A DNA stretch of 64,000 nt from Quercus robur (GCF_932294415.1 NC_065539.1:48026501-48090500); one strand, 5' to 3'. Positions 1-12,498 are shown, numbered from the stretch's first letter. The notes: a model not told the origin generated them from the letters alone. Numbers and translations are program-made.

Positions 1-1682
1 TCCTCCTCCGTTAACTGAACCAACCCCAAACCTAGATCAGAGGTGCACGAATCCCGACGAACACCGTCCACAGAACCTTCACCACCGTTCTTCAACTCTT
101 TATAAGTTGTGGCCTGAGCCTTAGTACTTGCTTCCTAAATTGACCTTCCATTGGGAGCAGCACGGTTAGACGCAGCTGTGAAGAGAAGAGGCAGAGGGTT
201 GTTAGCGGCTTGGAATTCAAGGGAACCAATACTTCTGTCAATTGGATTATTCGTAGCCCTTGACCGAGCTAATGCTTTTTTACCCTTCACTGAAGCTTGT
301 GGGCTAGGCTTAGTTATCAATTTGGCCTTCTCCGTCCTAGTACCCTTTTTCCCATTCTCAGTCAGTTTCGGGCTTAAGCTAGAAAAATTTAGGCCCTTTA
401 AATCTTGAAGGCATTCCAACTCTGTGACACTACATTCACCCTGGGCCCCAAACCTCACCTTAGGTGAAGAAATTTTCCTTTTGATCTCCCTTGAAAGCCC
501 AACCGATTCACCCTTCGTAAACCCATCTCTATGCCACTGAACACCCTCAACGTTTCGGCATAGCTGTGGTCCCACACTGGATCGTTGGTTTTTGGCTCCA
601 TTCACCTTACGCTTCACCACAATCCACGGTCCATACGTAATATCATGTACGTGCTCCTCAACGTTGCCCTGTCCGTTATCAGGCACGATCCCACTGGACC
701 CCTCACCTACCTTGTCAGCATTAGCCCCACGAGAAATGCATGACCGAGTACTATTTTCCTCCGATTCCATCACCACCGTCTCCTTCGTTGGCATATCTTG
801 ACGGATTGAGTACAGACAATTTTCCCGCTTATGGCCCATTCTTCCACGGTCAAAACACAACTTCTGAATGCCTTCATAGCACACTGGTTGCTCAATCTTT
901 CCAATCTTAATAGCTGTGACTAGAGGCTTTGTTAGGTTGACTTGTATACACAGCCTGGCGAACCTTCCTCTAGCCTCCAATGCAGTATGAGTGTCCACCC
1001 TTAACACATTCCCAATGGCTTTCCCGATTAGATAGAGAGCTTCAGCATTGTAGTACTCTATTGGCAGCCCATTGAGTCTAATCCAAACTGCTATCGAGGA
1101 CACATTCGCCAACTTCGGCTTAAAATCTAGTACCTAAGGTCGTATGGACAAAAAAATTTCGCCAATAAACCAAGGGCCCTTCTGCAATACCGCCTCAAAG
1201 TCTTCTTTAAGAGATAGCCGAGTAAGGAAGAACCCGTACCCTAAATCCACACAATCAAGTCTGCCTGCTGGCTTCCACAAAGCCAGGAGTCTTGACTGGA
1301 TATAGTTGAGTCCAATCGACCTTCCATACACCTTAACAATCAAAACCCTTGCCCACATATTTCTTATTTTCTATTTGAGCTCTCTAGGAATTTTTACAGC
1401 AACCAGTCCTTCCCTTAGAGCCTCTACTTCATCATCCGACTCTTCTTCGTCCTCCATGAGGTCTCCAAAATTGAAAGCTTGGGTGTAGGCACCAGGAATC
1501 TCACCCACCACCTTATCCTTAGAAGACGTAGCTCGACTCCACATACCGGGAGATGATGGTCTTGAGTCGCTACTCTCGCTAAATCCTGCATGATTCACAT
1601 TCTTAACCTTTTTGTTGTTGCAGGCTAGTTCCTCCTGTTCTTCACGCGAAAGGGAGAGAAAGGAAGAGCTAGCCATACTCAC
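1..1682 (-). pseudogene. Decayed LINE (non-LTR retrotransposon) ORF1, DUF4283/zinc-knuckle protein, 3' part off the left edge
   Basis: One reading frame runs from ATG at 1682 to the window edge, broken only by three TAG stops at 1373-1371, 1136-1134 and 137-135. The conceptual protein has an acidic N-terminus, then a DUF4283-like region (LIVKVYGRSIG, then SSIAVWIRLNGLPIEYYN), a basic linker and a zinc knuckle. Such proteins are the RNA-binding ORF1/gag of plant L1-type LINEs. In the knuckle, CFDRGRMGHKRENC has Arg where the second zinc-binding Cys is expected, so the finger is probably dead. The stop at 1136 replaces the Trp normally found in the SIRPW motif (TGG to TAG). After the last stop the frame stays open to base 1. 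The reverse transcriptase would lie beyond the left edge. It is certainly a retroelement relic; an exapted gene is unlikely with three stops. Confidence 0.85.
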
Positions 1683-1839
1683 TTCATTGAGAGATATAAA
1701 TTAATCTGCAATTCATTTTTACAAAATATACATTAATATATGAACTATTTCAACTCAGTTATACATTAATATATGAACTAATATTCATTAATATTGGCTT
1801 TTATATAGGATAGGAGGAAGAGTTGGTTATTTAAAAAAA

Positions 1840-2056
1840 ATATTAATTATATAATATATATTAAATATATGTGTGGGTAAGGTCGGGTTTGGCGAGTTTG
1901 GAATTTTATGATCCGAACTCAACCCGACCCGCTATCAAAAAAAAAATTGTAACCCAACCCAACCCACTATGCCCTGAAAACTAACTCAACCCGGTGAGTT
2001 GGGTCGGGTCAGGTCAGTTTTGGTGGATTGGCGGGTTTGCTGCACAACCCTACCTC
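1840..2056. repeat. GGGT/ACCC-rich dispersed repeat, copy 1
   Basis: The stretch is made of short runs such as aacccgaccc, aacccaaccc and gggttgggtcgggt in both orientations, preceded by an AT-rich tract (tatattaaatat). A diverged relative lies at about 53450-53595 with the same order: tatattaaatat, gtgggta-like start, aaactaaccca, and a ttttggcggatt-like end. It is a dispersed non-coding repeat whose termini I could not define. Confidence 0.5.
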
Positions 2057-3943
2057 TAAATTTCTCCAGATTTCATTACAGTCCTCTAATTTTATTTTTA
2101 TTTATTTTAGTATTTTAAATTTCAGATTTATTCAATTAAAAATTTTTCATCAAATTTTGTTAAAATTTGTTGAAAAAAACAAATCTAGAAAAATATTTTT
2201 CAATCATTAATTGAATTTTTTTAATTTGAAAATAAATTTAAAAATTAAAAAAATTAACCACAACATATAACAAAATTTTATGAAAAACCCTTAATTGAAT
2301 AAACTTGAAAGTTAGAGAATTGAAATGAACAAAAGCAAAGTTAAAAGACTAAAATGAAATCTACAGAAACTTAGAGGGTTGTTTTTACATTTTAGAAAAT
2401 AATAATAATAATCCCAAGCACGTTTAGAGCCACATTTTCCTGCATATTCTCCTAAAAATTTATTATTATTATCCTTAAAAATAAAATAAAAAACTTTTAG
2501 TTTCATTTCCATTAAACAGTATATTATAGAGGATTTGACTATTGTGATTTCATTCATAAAAAATAAACAAAAAATTTTATCACACACTTACTATTGCACA
2601 TTTCATACACAATCCATTTGAAATTGTGTTTTAAAAACATGATTTCAGTCTATGTGACAGTGTGTACTGAGACTATATTCCTATCATTAGTTATAAATAA
2701 AAAGAAAACTATTGTGAGTTTGCGGATAGGGAGTCAAGAGACTCAAAACCTTTGATCCAACAACCATTCCCTTTCAATTTACTCATTGTGTTAATTTTAG
2801 AGTTGTCAAATCATGCCAAAGACCGTATTGGCCAAGTGAACAAAATATTTCAATACCAACTAATACGGATGTACTATTTTGCTATTACTACTATCAATAA
2901 ACAAATAAATAAATCTGTTTATGAATATAGTTAAAATCCACATATTTTATAATTATAATATATTAGTTAAGTACTTCTTCTTTTTTGAGAAACAATTAGT
3001 TAAGTACATCAGTCCAATTTATTAGCCCAAATAGCAGGTTTTATAACCTAATTTTATTTATTAAAATAATGTGTGTATATATATTTATTTATTTACTTTT
3101 TTTTTTTCTTCATGTACTAGCCAAAACATCAAGAATGTTTGAACCACCTGAAAAACTCCTAGTAAATTGATATCTCTATTAAATACGTTTTATGGTTTGG
3201 TATACAAATACATATCCTCTAATACAAATACATTTTGACAAATTAATATGATTGCTCATAGTCTAGCTAATTATTCTATAAATATCTCAGATTATGTTGT
3301 GTGAATGGAGGATATTTCACCACAATCTCTCAATGTATTTCAGGCGGATTTAGCCAACTTTGCTTAATAAAATTTCAGTCTTTCCCTAACAAAAAGAAAA
3401 AAATTAACTCTTTCTCAAGGCAAGATTTGGGAGGGGAAAAAAGGGTGGGGTTCTTATAATACTTTTTTTTTCTTTTATTGAGATAGGTAAGAGAGTAGGG
3501 TAGAAGGAGATGGAGTTCAAATCAAGATATGAAGCACAAAAGATGGTATTATCAATTTATCATTGGGGCATCACTTGAAGCCCTATAATGCACATTTAAA
3601 AAAGAAGAAAGGTACACATATTAATTATTCAAGATAGTTGCATACTTGCATTTGTTATTATTGATATTTGTATATAATTTAAATTTTTTTAGAAGGAAAA
3701 TGCTAAAGCCACTGGAAATTTTAATAAAAACCTTACAAATTAACATTGTAATGAATGTGATTAGTATAACATGATTATGGTAATAAACAAATTTCTTATG
3801 TACCTCTTTTTTTTTTTTTTTTTTTTGTAGTTAGAAAATGACACATCATTTTGTAATAACATTGTTATACAATGATTTCATTTCTTTCCATTAAAATGAC
3901 ATTCCCTAAGAATATTACTTATATTTCATTCATTTATTTTAAA

Positions 3944-4973
3944 GGACAAAATTTAGCTATAAAATTAGTTGTAACCTTAGGCTACAACCTTACTCAATAT
4001 TTTTTTATTGGAGGTAAATTTTGACAGATCCATTATTGAATTACATTTTCTTTTTACATCCTCCATACTTGCAAAATTTCTAGAAAATAAAAAATTAATA
4101 GCTATGTCATCAATAAATTGTTTAAATTACAAGTTTTTGTAGTTTAAAATTATGCATAAAATATAAATTTATAGATAATGTGGGGGGTAAAAGACCCGGA
4201 GGCCCATGCGAATGTCTACATTTGGGCCAAGGGCCCAACTCGAGGAAAGACCCCTTCTTGGCCATGAGGAGAATCCTCCTCGGCATGGATATAGCCGAGG
4301 ATAAAGGAGACAACCTGCCACTGGTAGTGACACTCTATATCGTACCACGGAGCAGGAAAAGTACTATAGCAGAAAAGGATAGCGGAGAAAAGGGAGGTGT
4401 CTAGGGAAAAGGCTGTCATTATTGTGTTCATGACCTTGTGCCTGACATGGCCATACTTCCCTATCCTTACAATCACTCCCAACAACTGGAGGGAAGGGCG
4501 GATGGGACAAGCACCTACCCTAGGGACCCCATTCAGGAGGAATAAATCTACTATAAAAAGGAAGTAAAAAGAGACAGAGGGTGGGGACCCCCCAACACAC
4601 GAGAGGGACCAGAAAGGGCTCCCAGAACCGTGCTGAGGACCGATTCTCCCAGATGAACTTAGTCCATCTCATCCTAATCGAGTAAAACACCATGATAACT
4701 TTTGTTCATACACCAAATCCTAACTCTTTGGCCCACTCTCTACAAATTCATTGTACCAGGCTCGTTGGTCTAAGGTCCCACGCATCTTGGGCTGGACCAG
4801 AAAAATTAGATCCTACAGATCATATAGTAAATAATATCCAATTGACACGTGTATTAAGGGCATAAAGAGCATGCAATTCAATAGTTAGATTTTCAAAATA
4901 TGTAGTAATATTTATTTTATTGAGTAATGTTGTAGTTTTAGGTAACAATCAATTTTGTAATTAAATTTTGTCC
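3944..4973. mobile_element. Mutator-type non-autonomous element with 9-bp target duplication, interrupted by a solo LTR
   Basis: The ends are long imperfect inverted repeats of about 60 bp, starting GGACAAAATTTA on both ends and including the tail ACAACMTTACTCAATA. The flanks are a perfect 9-bp duplication, TATTTTAAA (3935-3943 and 4974-4982). Copy B of the surrounding block has the empty site (catttattttaaaacatc), which confirms both boundaries. Without the internal LTR the element is about 386 bp and has no coding capacity. A 9-bp duplication with long terminal inverted repeats is typical of Mutator-like elements. Confidence 0.88.
4179..4817 (+). mobile_element. Solo LTR (639 bp) nested in the Mutator-type element
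   Basis: The element begins TGTGGGGGGTAAAAGACC and ends GATCCTACA, the TG..CA form of LTRs. It is far richer in GC than its surroundings. The flanks are gataa and gatca, a 5-bp duplication with one mismatch. A TATA-like motif (ctataaaaaggaag, about 4551) followed by a GA-rich leader would be the LTR promoter. There is no internal retrotransposon region, so this looks like the product of LTR-LTR recombination. Short ORFs here are not genes. Confidence 0.72.
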
Positions 4974-5404
4974 TATTTTAAAACATCCAAACAAAATTGC
5001 TTAGTTTCATTCAATTGTTTTATTTTATTTTTTTCCTTTCCAACACTTAAATAGATTCCACTCAATTCTATTTATTTATGATTTACTCATTCTATTCAAT
5101 TCTATTATTCGATGAACTCCCATTCGACCTTTATTTCATTTCCATTTATTCTTTTATAAACTCTTAAACACATTAGAAATAATATAGCGCATTTCGTTTA
5201 ATTTCATTCCTTTATTGTCTATCTATTCCAAATCTTTCTTCTTCTTCTTTTTATAAACTCTCAAACATAGTGTAAGAATTCCATTATAAAAAAAACAGTG
5301 TAAGAAAATACTCTTGGTAAATGAATAAATTAACAAAAGAAGCAAAGAAAACTACAAATTCAAACCCTCAAAAAAAAAAAAAAAAAAAAAAATCAACATA
5401 GGCT

Positions 5405-5575
5405 CAGAGCAATATTGGGGCCCAATATAGTATTTGTTGGGCGCCATTCCGATGAGAACGAGCAAGCCCTCGTGAACTAGAAGATTTGTTTGGAACATCA
5501 GACTCACTACTGGGCCTACAATGGCTTCATACGAACCCTCTGGGTAAGTTTTGACCCAACAAGCTAATGATTAAA
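5405..5575. other. Higher-GC end segment of the tandem block, with TGGGCC motifs and an open minus-strand frame
   Basis: The last 170 bp of copy A, repeated at about 7480-7680 in copy B, hold ggggcccaat, ttgggcgcca and ctgggccta, which resemble plant site II (TGGGCC) promoter elements. On the minus strand one frame is open for about 60 codons with protein-like composition (TYPEGSYEAIVGPVVSLMFQ, then TNLLVHEGLLVLIGMAPNKY), but it has no upstream ATG. Copy B has a one-base deletion in it. It could be a gene fragment or chance. I do not recognise the peptide. Confidence 0.3.
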
Positions 5576-5607
5576 ATCCCAAGCCCGTTCCCAAAAAAGT
5601 TTTTAAA

Positions 5608-7700
5608 AAAATCTCAAGCACTTTAGAGCCACGTTTTCTTGCATATACTCTCCTAAAAATTTACTTATTTATTATTTTTCCTTAAAAATAAAAACTTTTA
5701 ATTTCATTTCCGTTAAACAATACATTATAGAGGGATCTAAGTCATCTGACTATTGTGATTTCATTCATAAAAAATAAATAGAAAATTTATTACACTCTCG
5801 TTATTGCACATTTCATATGCATTCTCTTTTGAAATTATGTTTTAAAAACATGATTTCAGTTCATTTGACAATTTGAAAAAATAATAATAATAATAATAAA
5901 GACTATTGTGAGTCCGTGGATTGGAAGTCAAAACCTTTGATCCAACCACTATTCCCTTTCAACCTATGTGTCATGTTAATTTAGAGTTGTCAATATTATA
6001 CCAAAGAAAGTATTGACCAATACATATCCACCTGAAAAACTCCCAGTAAATAAATATCTCTATTAAATATATTTTATTTTTTGGTATACGATACATATCC
6101 ACTAATACAAATACATTTTGACAAATTAATATGATTGTTCACAGTCTAGCCAAGTATGCTAGAAATGTATCAAATTATGTTGTGTAGATGGAGGATGTTC
6201 TTCAACAATTTCTCAATGTATTTCAAGCAGATTTAGCTAGCTTTGCTTAAGAAAATTTCAGTATTTTCCCTCAAAAAAGAAAAAAAGAAAAAATTAACTC
6301 TCTTCTCAAGACAAGATTTGGGTGGTGAAAAAAGGGTGGGGTTATTATAATACTTTTTTTCTTCTTTTTTCTGTTATTGAGATAGGTAAGAGAGTAGAGA
6401 AGAAGGAGATGGAGTTCAAATCAAGATATGAAGCACAAAAGATGGTATTATCAATTTATTATTGGGACATCACTCCTATAATGCACATTTAAAAAAGAAA
6501 AGAAAAAAGAAAGGTATACATGTTAATTATTCAAGATAGTTGCATACTTGTATTTGTCGTAATTGATATTTGTATATAATTTAATTTTTTTAGAAGAAAA
6601 ATGCTATAGCCACCGGAAGTTTTAATATAAAACATTACAAATTGACGTTGTAATAACTGTGATTAGTATAACATGAACAAGGTAATAAACAAATTTCTTA
6701 TGTACTTTTTGTATTTTTTTTTTTTTTTTGTATTGTAGTTAGAAATTGACACATCATTTTTTATTTTTTTTTTTGTTTTGAGAAGAAATCGAAACATCAT
6801 ATTGTAAACCTTTTGGTAAAATTTGTAGTAGCTAGAACATCACTCTTTTTGAAAGAAAAAAAAAATCATATAATATTAAATGCATTTTCCATAAAAATCT
6901 CAAATTTAAATTCCACCGAAGTTTAGAGGAATCGAAGAGAATGAAATTAGATTTATGAAATGTTTACTAAAATTTCCAAAATACACTTAATACATTCCGC
7001 ATGTTATAGTAACATTGTTATACAATAATTTCGTTTCATTCATTAAAATGACACTCCCAAAAAATGTTACTTATATTTTATTCATTTATTTTAAAACATC
7101 TAAACAAAATTGCTTAATTTCATTCAAATCTTTTATTTTTCTTTAATTTCCATCACTTAAATAGATTCCACTCAATTCTATTTATTTATGATTTACTCAT
7201 TTTATTCAATTCTATTATTTGACAAAACTCCCAATCGAACTTTATTTCATTTCTATTCATTCTTTTATAAACTCTTAAATGCATTAGAAATAATATACCA
7301 CTTTTCGTTCAATTTCATTCATTTACTATCTATCTACTCTAAATCTTTCTTCTTCTTCTTTTTATAAACTCTCAAACATAGTGTAAGAATTCCTTTAAAA
7401 AAATATAGAGTAAGAAAATATGAAAATACTCTTGGTAAAATGAATAAATTAACAAAAGAAGCAAAGAAAACAACAATTTCAACATAGGCTCAGAGCAATA
7501 TTGGCCCAATATTTTCCACCATAGTCATATGGTACTTGTTGGGCGCCATTCAAATGAGAACGAGCAAGCCCTGTGAACTAGAAGATTGGTCTGGAACATC
7601 AGACTCACAACTGGGCCTAGAATGGCTTCATACGAACCCTCTGGGTAGGTTTTGACCCAACAAGCTAATGATTAAAATCGCAAGCCCGTTCCCAAAAAAA
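5608..7700. repeat. Tandem segmental block, copy B (uninterrupted)
   Basis: It runs from ctcaagcactttagagccac to cgttcccaaaaaaa and matches copy A throughout except for the transposon that copy A carries. It preserves the empty insertion site at about 7078-7092. At the 3' end one base is missing in the segment read as agcaagccctgtgaact (ctcgtg in copy A). Confidence 0.85.
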
Positions 7701-8760
7701 AAAAATCTCAAGCACTTTAGAGCCACGTTTTCCTGCATATACTCTCCTAAAAATTTACTTATTTATTTTTCCTTAAAAATAAAAAACTTTTAATTTCATT
7801 TCCATTAAACTATACATTATAGAGGGATCCGAGTCATCCAACTATTGTGATTTCATTCATAAAAAATATATAGAAAATTTATTACACACTTGTTATTGCA
7901 CATTCCATACACACTCTCTTTTTAAATTATGTCTTAAAAACATGATTTTAGTTCATGTGACAATTTCAAATAATAATAATAATAATAATAATAAAAATAA
8001 AGACTATTGTGAGTCTGCAGATAGGGAGTCAAAACCTTTGATCCAACAATTATTCCCTTTCAATCTATGTGTCGTGTTAGTTTTAGAGTTGTCAATACTA
8101 TACCAAAGAAAGTATTGACCAAATGAACAAAATATTCCAATACAGACTAATAAGGACGTACTATTTCAAGATTACTATTACAAATAAATTCTTCATGTAC
8201 TTGCCGAAACATCAAGAATGATCAAACCACCTGAAATACTCCTCGTAAAGTCGATATTTTTATTCAATACGTTTTATGGTTCGGTATACAATACAATTTG
8301 GCAAATTAAGTTAACTCGCTTCTCAAGGCAAGATTTGGGAGGGGGACAAATGGGTGGAATTATTATATTGATTTTTTTTTTTTTTAGATAGGTGAATAGT
8401 AAGTGGGAGGAAAATAGAATTTAACGCAAGATATAAAGCACTTCAAAAGATGGTATTATCATTTGGCCTATAATGTACATTTAAAAAAAATGCATGTGTA
8501 TTAATTATCAAGATAGCTGCATTTATTGTAACTGATATGTGTATATAATTTTTTTTTGAGAAGGGATATGTGTATATAATTAATTTAAAAAAAAATTTTT
8601 TTGCTAAAGCTGCTGATATTTGATGTCACATGAACAAAGTAATAAACAAATTCCGTTATGTACTTAAAAAAAAAAAATTTGTAGTTAAAGATTGACACAT
8701 GATTTTGTAAAGCCTTTGTGGTAAAATACATCACTCATTTTGAAATATTAAATATGTTTA
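7701..8760. repeat. Tandem segmental block, copy C (truncated and internally deleted)
   Basis: It starts exactly like copy B (ctcaagcactttagagccac), follows it through the gtcaaaacctttgatccaac and gccgaaacatcaagaatg segments, and then loses several internal pieces. It stops matching near aaatattaaatatgtt. The TGGGCC-rich end segment is absent. Confidence 0.8.
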
Positions 8761-8794
8761 AGTTATACCCTTGAGATACTTGTTAGTAAAATCT

Positions 8795-8840
8795 AAAGAT
8801 ATATATATATATATATATTTATTTATTTATATATATGAGG
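8795..8840. repeat. AT/ATTT microsatellite
   Basis: An (AT)n run followed by tttatttatttat and more (AT)n. Confidence 0.9.
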
Positions 8841-8867
8841 AACTGGTAAGAAAGATTCTATAAATGA

Positions 8868-9110
8868 ACTAAATCAGCTTGAAATACATTATCCAGCTCA
8901 GACGGTAAATCTTCTACTCATACATCAAGATTTGTAGATAAAATTGCGTTTCTAGCAAAGGAATGAGCAAGTTGGTTGCCCTCCCTTTTTAGTTTTTTTT
9001 TTTTGGTGGGATCCCTTTTTAGTTTTTACATGTCTGAAACTATATTTATGAAAAACCTTTGACAGCATCCAAATCTCTTCACTAACATAACCAAACATAG
9101 TTTTTGACGG
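8868..9110 (-). pseudogene. LINE RNase H C-terminal fragment
   Basis: On the minus strand, the frame ending near 8868 reads EGNQLAHSFARNAILSTNLD, then V-stop-VEDLP, and on to the QADLVH region. This is the C-terminal end of the RNase H domain of plant L1-type LINE polyproteins. The stop replaces the usual Trp (TGG to TGA). Upstream, FRHVKTKKG fits the preceding FxHV..EGN motif but is interrupted by a short T-rich duplication (ccctttttagttttt occurs twice). It is an isolated relic with no reverse transcriptase beside it. Confidence 0.7.
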
Positions 9111-9589
9111 TACCCAAATCAAAAGAAATATTTTATGTGCTTTTGTTTTGGGTATCATTGACATTAATTGGTCAAATGAAACAACCTATTTTAGTTTGTT
9201 AAGGCGGTACATTCTTTTTTATTTTATTTTATTTTTATATATTAAAGACTTCTTATGTGACGGAATTGCTAGGGCCTATGGGGCACTAATAAAGTTTCTA
9301 AGACAACAATAATTTTCTCATGTAGTGGCACTTCCCCACCATAATAGATAATTTGCGTACAAATTTTCCAGGGGAACTATGAAAATGAAAGGCATTTATT
9401 AAGGGTCACGAAAGCCGACAGGCATATGTGAAGGGCATTACAAAAGGCAATATTAAGATGAAAAAATTAAAAATTTGCATGAACTTTGGATTTTATTTCC
9501 AACTCTTTAGCAGTAGTAAGATAGATATATAATTGTGCTCCTTTGAATAATATTCATTACGTTAATTTTTAGTGTAAGCGGCGATTGAA

Positions 9590-9592
9590 ATT

Positions 9593-9622
<30 letters not shown>
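9590..9622. repeat. (AT)n microsatellite
   Basis: About 15 AT units in gene-free DNA. Between 9111 and 10100 I see nothing else supportable. Confidence 0.9.
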
Positions 9623-9623
<1 letters not shown>

Positions 9624-10106
9624 TAAATTTTTATCTAGAGTTGTTACTTTTCCCCCTATGCATGGATAAGAATACACATCACAATGTATTGTATCTCTTT
9701 TTGGTAATTATAATTTGTATGGCTATTTCCCACAAAAGGCAAGTTACTAGGATTCCACCTGTTTGCATTAGTAAATCTAAAATTCCAGAAGGCCAGGGTA
9801 CACTTTTCTGACACACCTTCTTCATAATTACTCAACCAAACGTGAACATATATCAATGCCTAGCTAGGTGAAGCCATAATCGACACTATCATCACACAAG
9901 ATCCACGCGAGGGACTCAACAAACTAAATCAGTGGGAAGGGTCCATAGTTTAAATCTTGGCAACATGGTTGGAGATTACTCAAAAAGATGGGACCATAAT
10001 AGAAACAATAAGTCTATAGTATAGACACAAATATGTCCATATTTGCTTTTTTCATAATTATTTAGTTGTCATATGTTATGAATTATGATTGATGCTAATA
10101 AAAATA

Positions 10107-10275
10107 AGAGAAAGACTATGTTCACAACATTTTTATAACAAATTATAGGTGGTAAGTTGTTATTGGTTCTAATTTGAACCTATCATTTAAATTATTTTTT
10201 TGCTAACCGATAACAACCTGTAAAAACCTGCAACTTAGAATTTATTATAAAAATATTGTGAATATAGTATTTCTC
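10107..10275. mobile_element. Fold-back MITE, family FB1
   Basis: A near-palindromic 170-bp element. The left arm gagaaagactatgttcacaa pairs with the reverse complement of the right arm (gagaaatactatattcacaa). Its flanks taaaaataa and taaaaatga match at 8 of 9 positions, which suggests a 9-bp target duplication. Related copies lie near 12.8, 14.3, 38.2 and 46.9-47.3 kb. Confidence 0.75.
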
Positions 10276-11035
10276 TAAAAATGATGCCAAAAGTGATCTT
10301 GTGGGTAAAATTGATATTGGTTATAAAAAAATTTGTGTCCTTAAAACATAGCCACGTGGCGAGATTAGTGATAATATGGACCTTAGATTCATCATATAAT
10401 CCCCCAATATGTATAAAATTAACAACCTTGTCGGAATTAAGAGAGTCAGTAATCATGGCTTGCTGGCCAAAACATGCACCAATATTACTCATTTAATACT
10501 GCAAAGTGACTAACAAAGTAACAATCCGTACCATTCAAAAAAAAAAAAGTGTTGTTTAAAAAGAAATATATATATCCCATAACAAAGAGTTTCTTTAAGG
10601 ATTATTATGATCGGCCGGGGCCGTACAACACCGAGCAATAACCATCCAAAGTGGGAAACCAAGTTAAGTGCTACTTTCAGCATGGGGCAGAGAAGAGGGT
10701 CCTCTATGTCAAAGGTTTTGCTATGGCACATATAATTAAGCTTCCAAATTCTATTTTTATTGTAGCAGATTTGTGTATGGTTATGATTAAATTCGTGGAA
10801 GCAGCTTTTTAAATTATCGAGGTTGAATATGAAAGCACATATATTAGTGTTAAAAAACGTTTGTAATATGGAACATTGTCATGCTCAAGTAATAATAGAC
10901 GTAGCATGGGAAGCTTTATTGGTTGTTCATCATAAAAAATAAAAAATAGTATGGGAAGCTTTATTGGTTGGTGAGATGGTCTTTCAAAATGACTAATGAG
11001 GTTTAGATAAAGTGTTTATTAGTCGGTAATTGACT

Positions 11036-11138
11036 ATTTGGATTGAGAAGAGTAAAGTAGAGTAGAGTAGAATTAACTTATTTTTAACCAATTCTACTCT
11101 ACCCCCTCTATTTTTCCTCCCTCCTTCCTCAATCCAAA
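11036..11138. mobile_element. Short fold-back MITE-like repeat
   Basis: Inverted termini tttggattgag / ctcaatccaaa flank an interior of gtagagtagaa-type and ttctactctac-type repeats. It is non-coding and no target duplication was resolved. The rest of 10276-12350 is AT-rich DNA with poly-A/T runs and no gene I can support. Confidence 0.5.
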
Positions 11139-12350
11139 TGGATTTTAAGCAAAATCTTATCAATTTATCTAGTAACAGAAATTTTTTCACAATTTTGTTA
11201 TAATATTTTCTTCTATGCAATACATCATAACTTATTCAGCAAAAAAAAAAAAAAAAAAGTCACTTTAACAAATTGTAAAAAATATTGCGAGTAATTATAA
11301 TTACTTACACATAAATCCATAATTTTTCTTCATCAATCACACCTTACCACCTCATAATTATGGGCAAGAAGTTGTGAAAAATTTTGTGATATTATACTTT
11401 TCCAAATATTGCAAAACAGAAACCATGTCTCTATGAGGTGGGCAATAGTGATATTAAAATAAGTGAAAAAAAAAAAAAAAAAGCGACCAAAGGTGCATTG
11501 ACTAAAAAAAAAAGAAAAAAAAAAAAGGAGCATTGACTAGAACAGGATCAACGAATCCGGCAAACAAAAATTGATAACTTTCAAACCTTAAAAACCTAAA
11601 AAGTTTTTAATTTTTAGTTTTTTTTTTTTTTTTTTTAATAGCTAATGTCAAACAACCACAATATGCCTTGTATTGCTTAACGAGGATAACATAGTCGGCA
11701 TAGGATGGGTGAAAATTCAAAATTTATATCAATTATGTTTTGGGTGATTGGACTTAGAAATCAATAGCATCTCACACAGAAATCTTCACTTTTTCTTACA
11801 CGTATACCCAAAATCCCCAACAATATAATCCACGCATACATATTCTTTGTTCCCCTCAATCAATAACGCTATGTATATATGGTACAATATTCTTGTTCCT
11901 GATTAGTGATAATTTCCCATATTCTTGGTTCTTCAGCACCAGCCACCAATTGATTCATGTACGCAATTATTCACTAATACCCACATACATGAACATGATC
12001 CTTCCATTCAAAATGCATGGTCCTTTTCTTAGGCTACTTTCCTAACCCTATGACGATGATATTGACAACCACTAGAAGATGTAAGCCTCCCCTAGTTCTC
12101 TTCTCCCTCTGCATTGCACGTATGCCAATGGGTCAAGAACATTGACATTGCATTTTCTCCACTATATATATGTAATGCTCATAGTCATATGGAACTAATT
12201 TTAAACAAGAAAAAACAAAGGGGAATTGAGAAGAATGGAATAATGTACTTTTACAGTGTGCCATGCATTGTAAGTTGTGAAAGGAAAGGATGGGGAGCAT
12301 TGAGCAAGTATGGAAATAGATCAATGAATTACACTATCGCAAATGGACAT

Positions 12351-12498
12351 CGTGTAGTAAAATGTCCCCTCAAGAATGATGTCTTCCTTTGAATATATCT
12401 ATATATGCTAGGAGGAGAGAAAATCGTGTAGTAATATGTCCCCTCATGAATGATATCATCGTTTAAATATATCTATAGATGCTAGGAGGAGAGAAAAT
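12351..12498. repeat. Two-copy 74-bp direct tandem repeat
   Basis: Unit 1 (12351-12424) and unit 2 (12425-12498) both start cgtgtagtaa and end gctaggaggagagaaaat, with scattered substitutions. No coding potential. Confidence 0.85.

Larger units (their letters stand above)
2412..5607. repeat. Tandem segmental block, copy A (carries a nested insertion)
   Basis: This is the first of three direct copies of an AT-rich block. It begins atcccaagcacgtttagagc and ends with the segment containing ttgggcgccatt, agcaagccctcgtgaact and aagcccgttccc. Without its 1.03 kb transposon insertion it is about 2.15 kb, like copy B. Long stretches match copy B base for base, for example gatggagttcaaatcaagat and atctttcttcttcttctttt. 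No gene is visible in most of it. The last 200 bp are less AT-rich and carry TGGGCC-type motifs. Confidence 0.85.

Noticed and set aside
4122-4485. Short ORFs on both strands
   Set aside because: They lie in the solo LTR at 4179-4817 and reflect its higher GC content.
10610-10700. 5S rRNA-like segment (aagttaagtgctac)
   Set aside because: Only a short word resembles plant 5S RNA. The internal control region order is not conserved.
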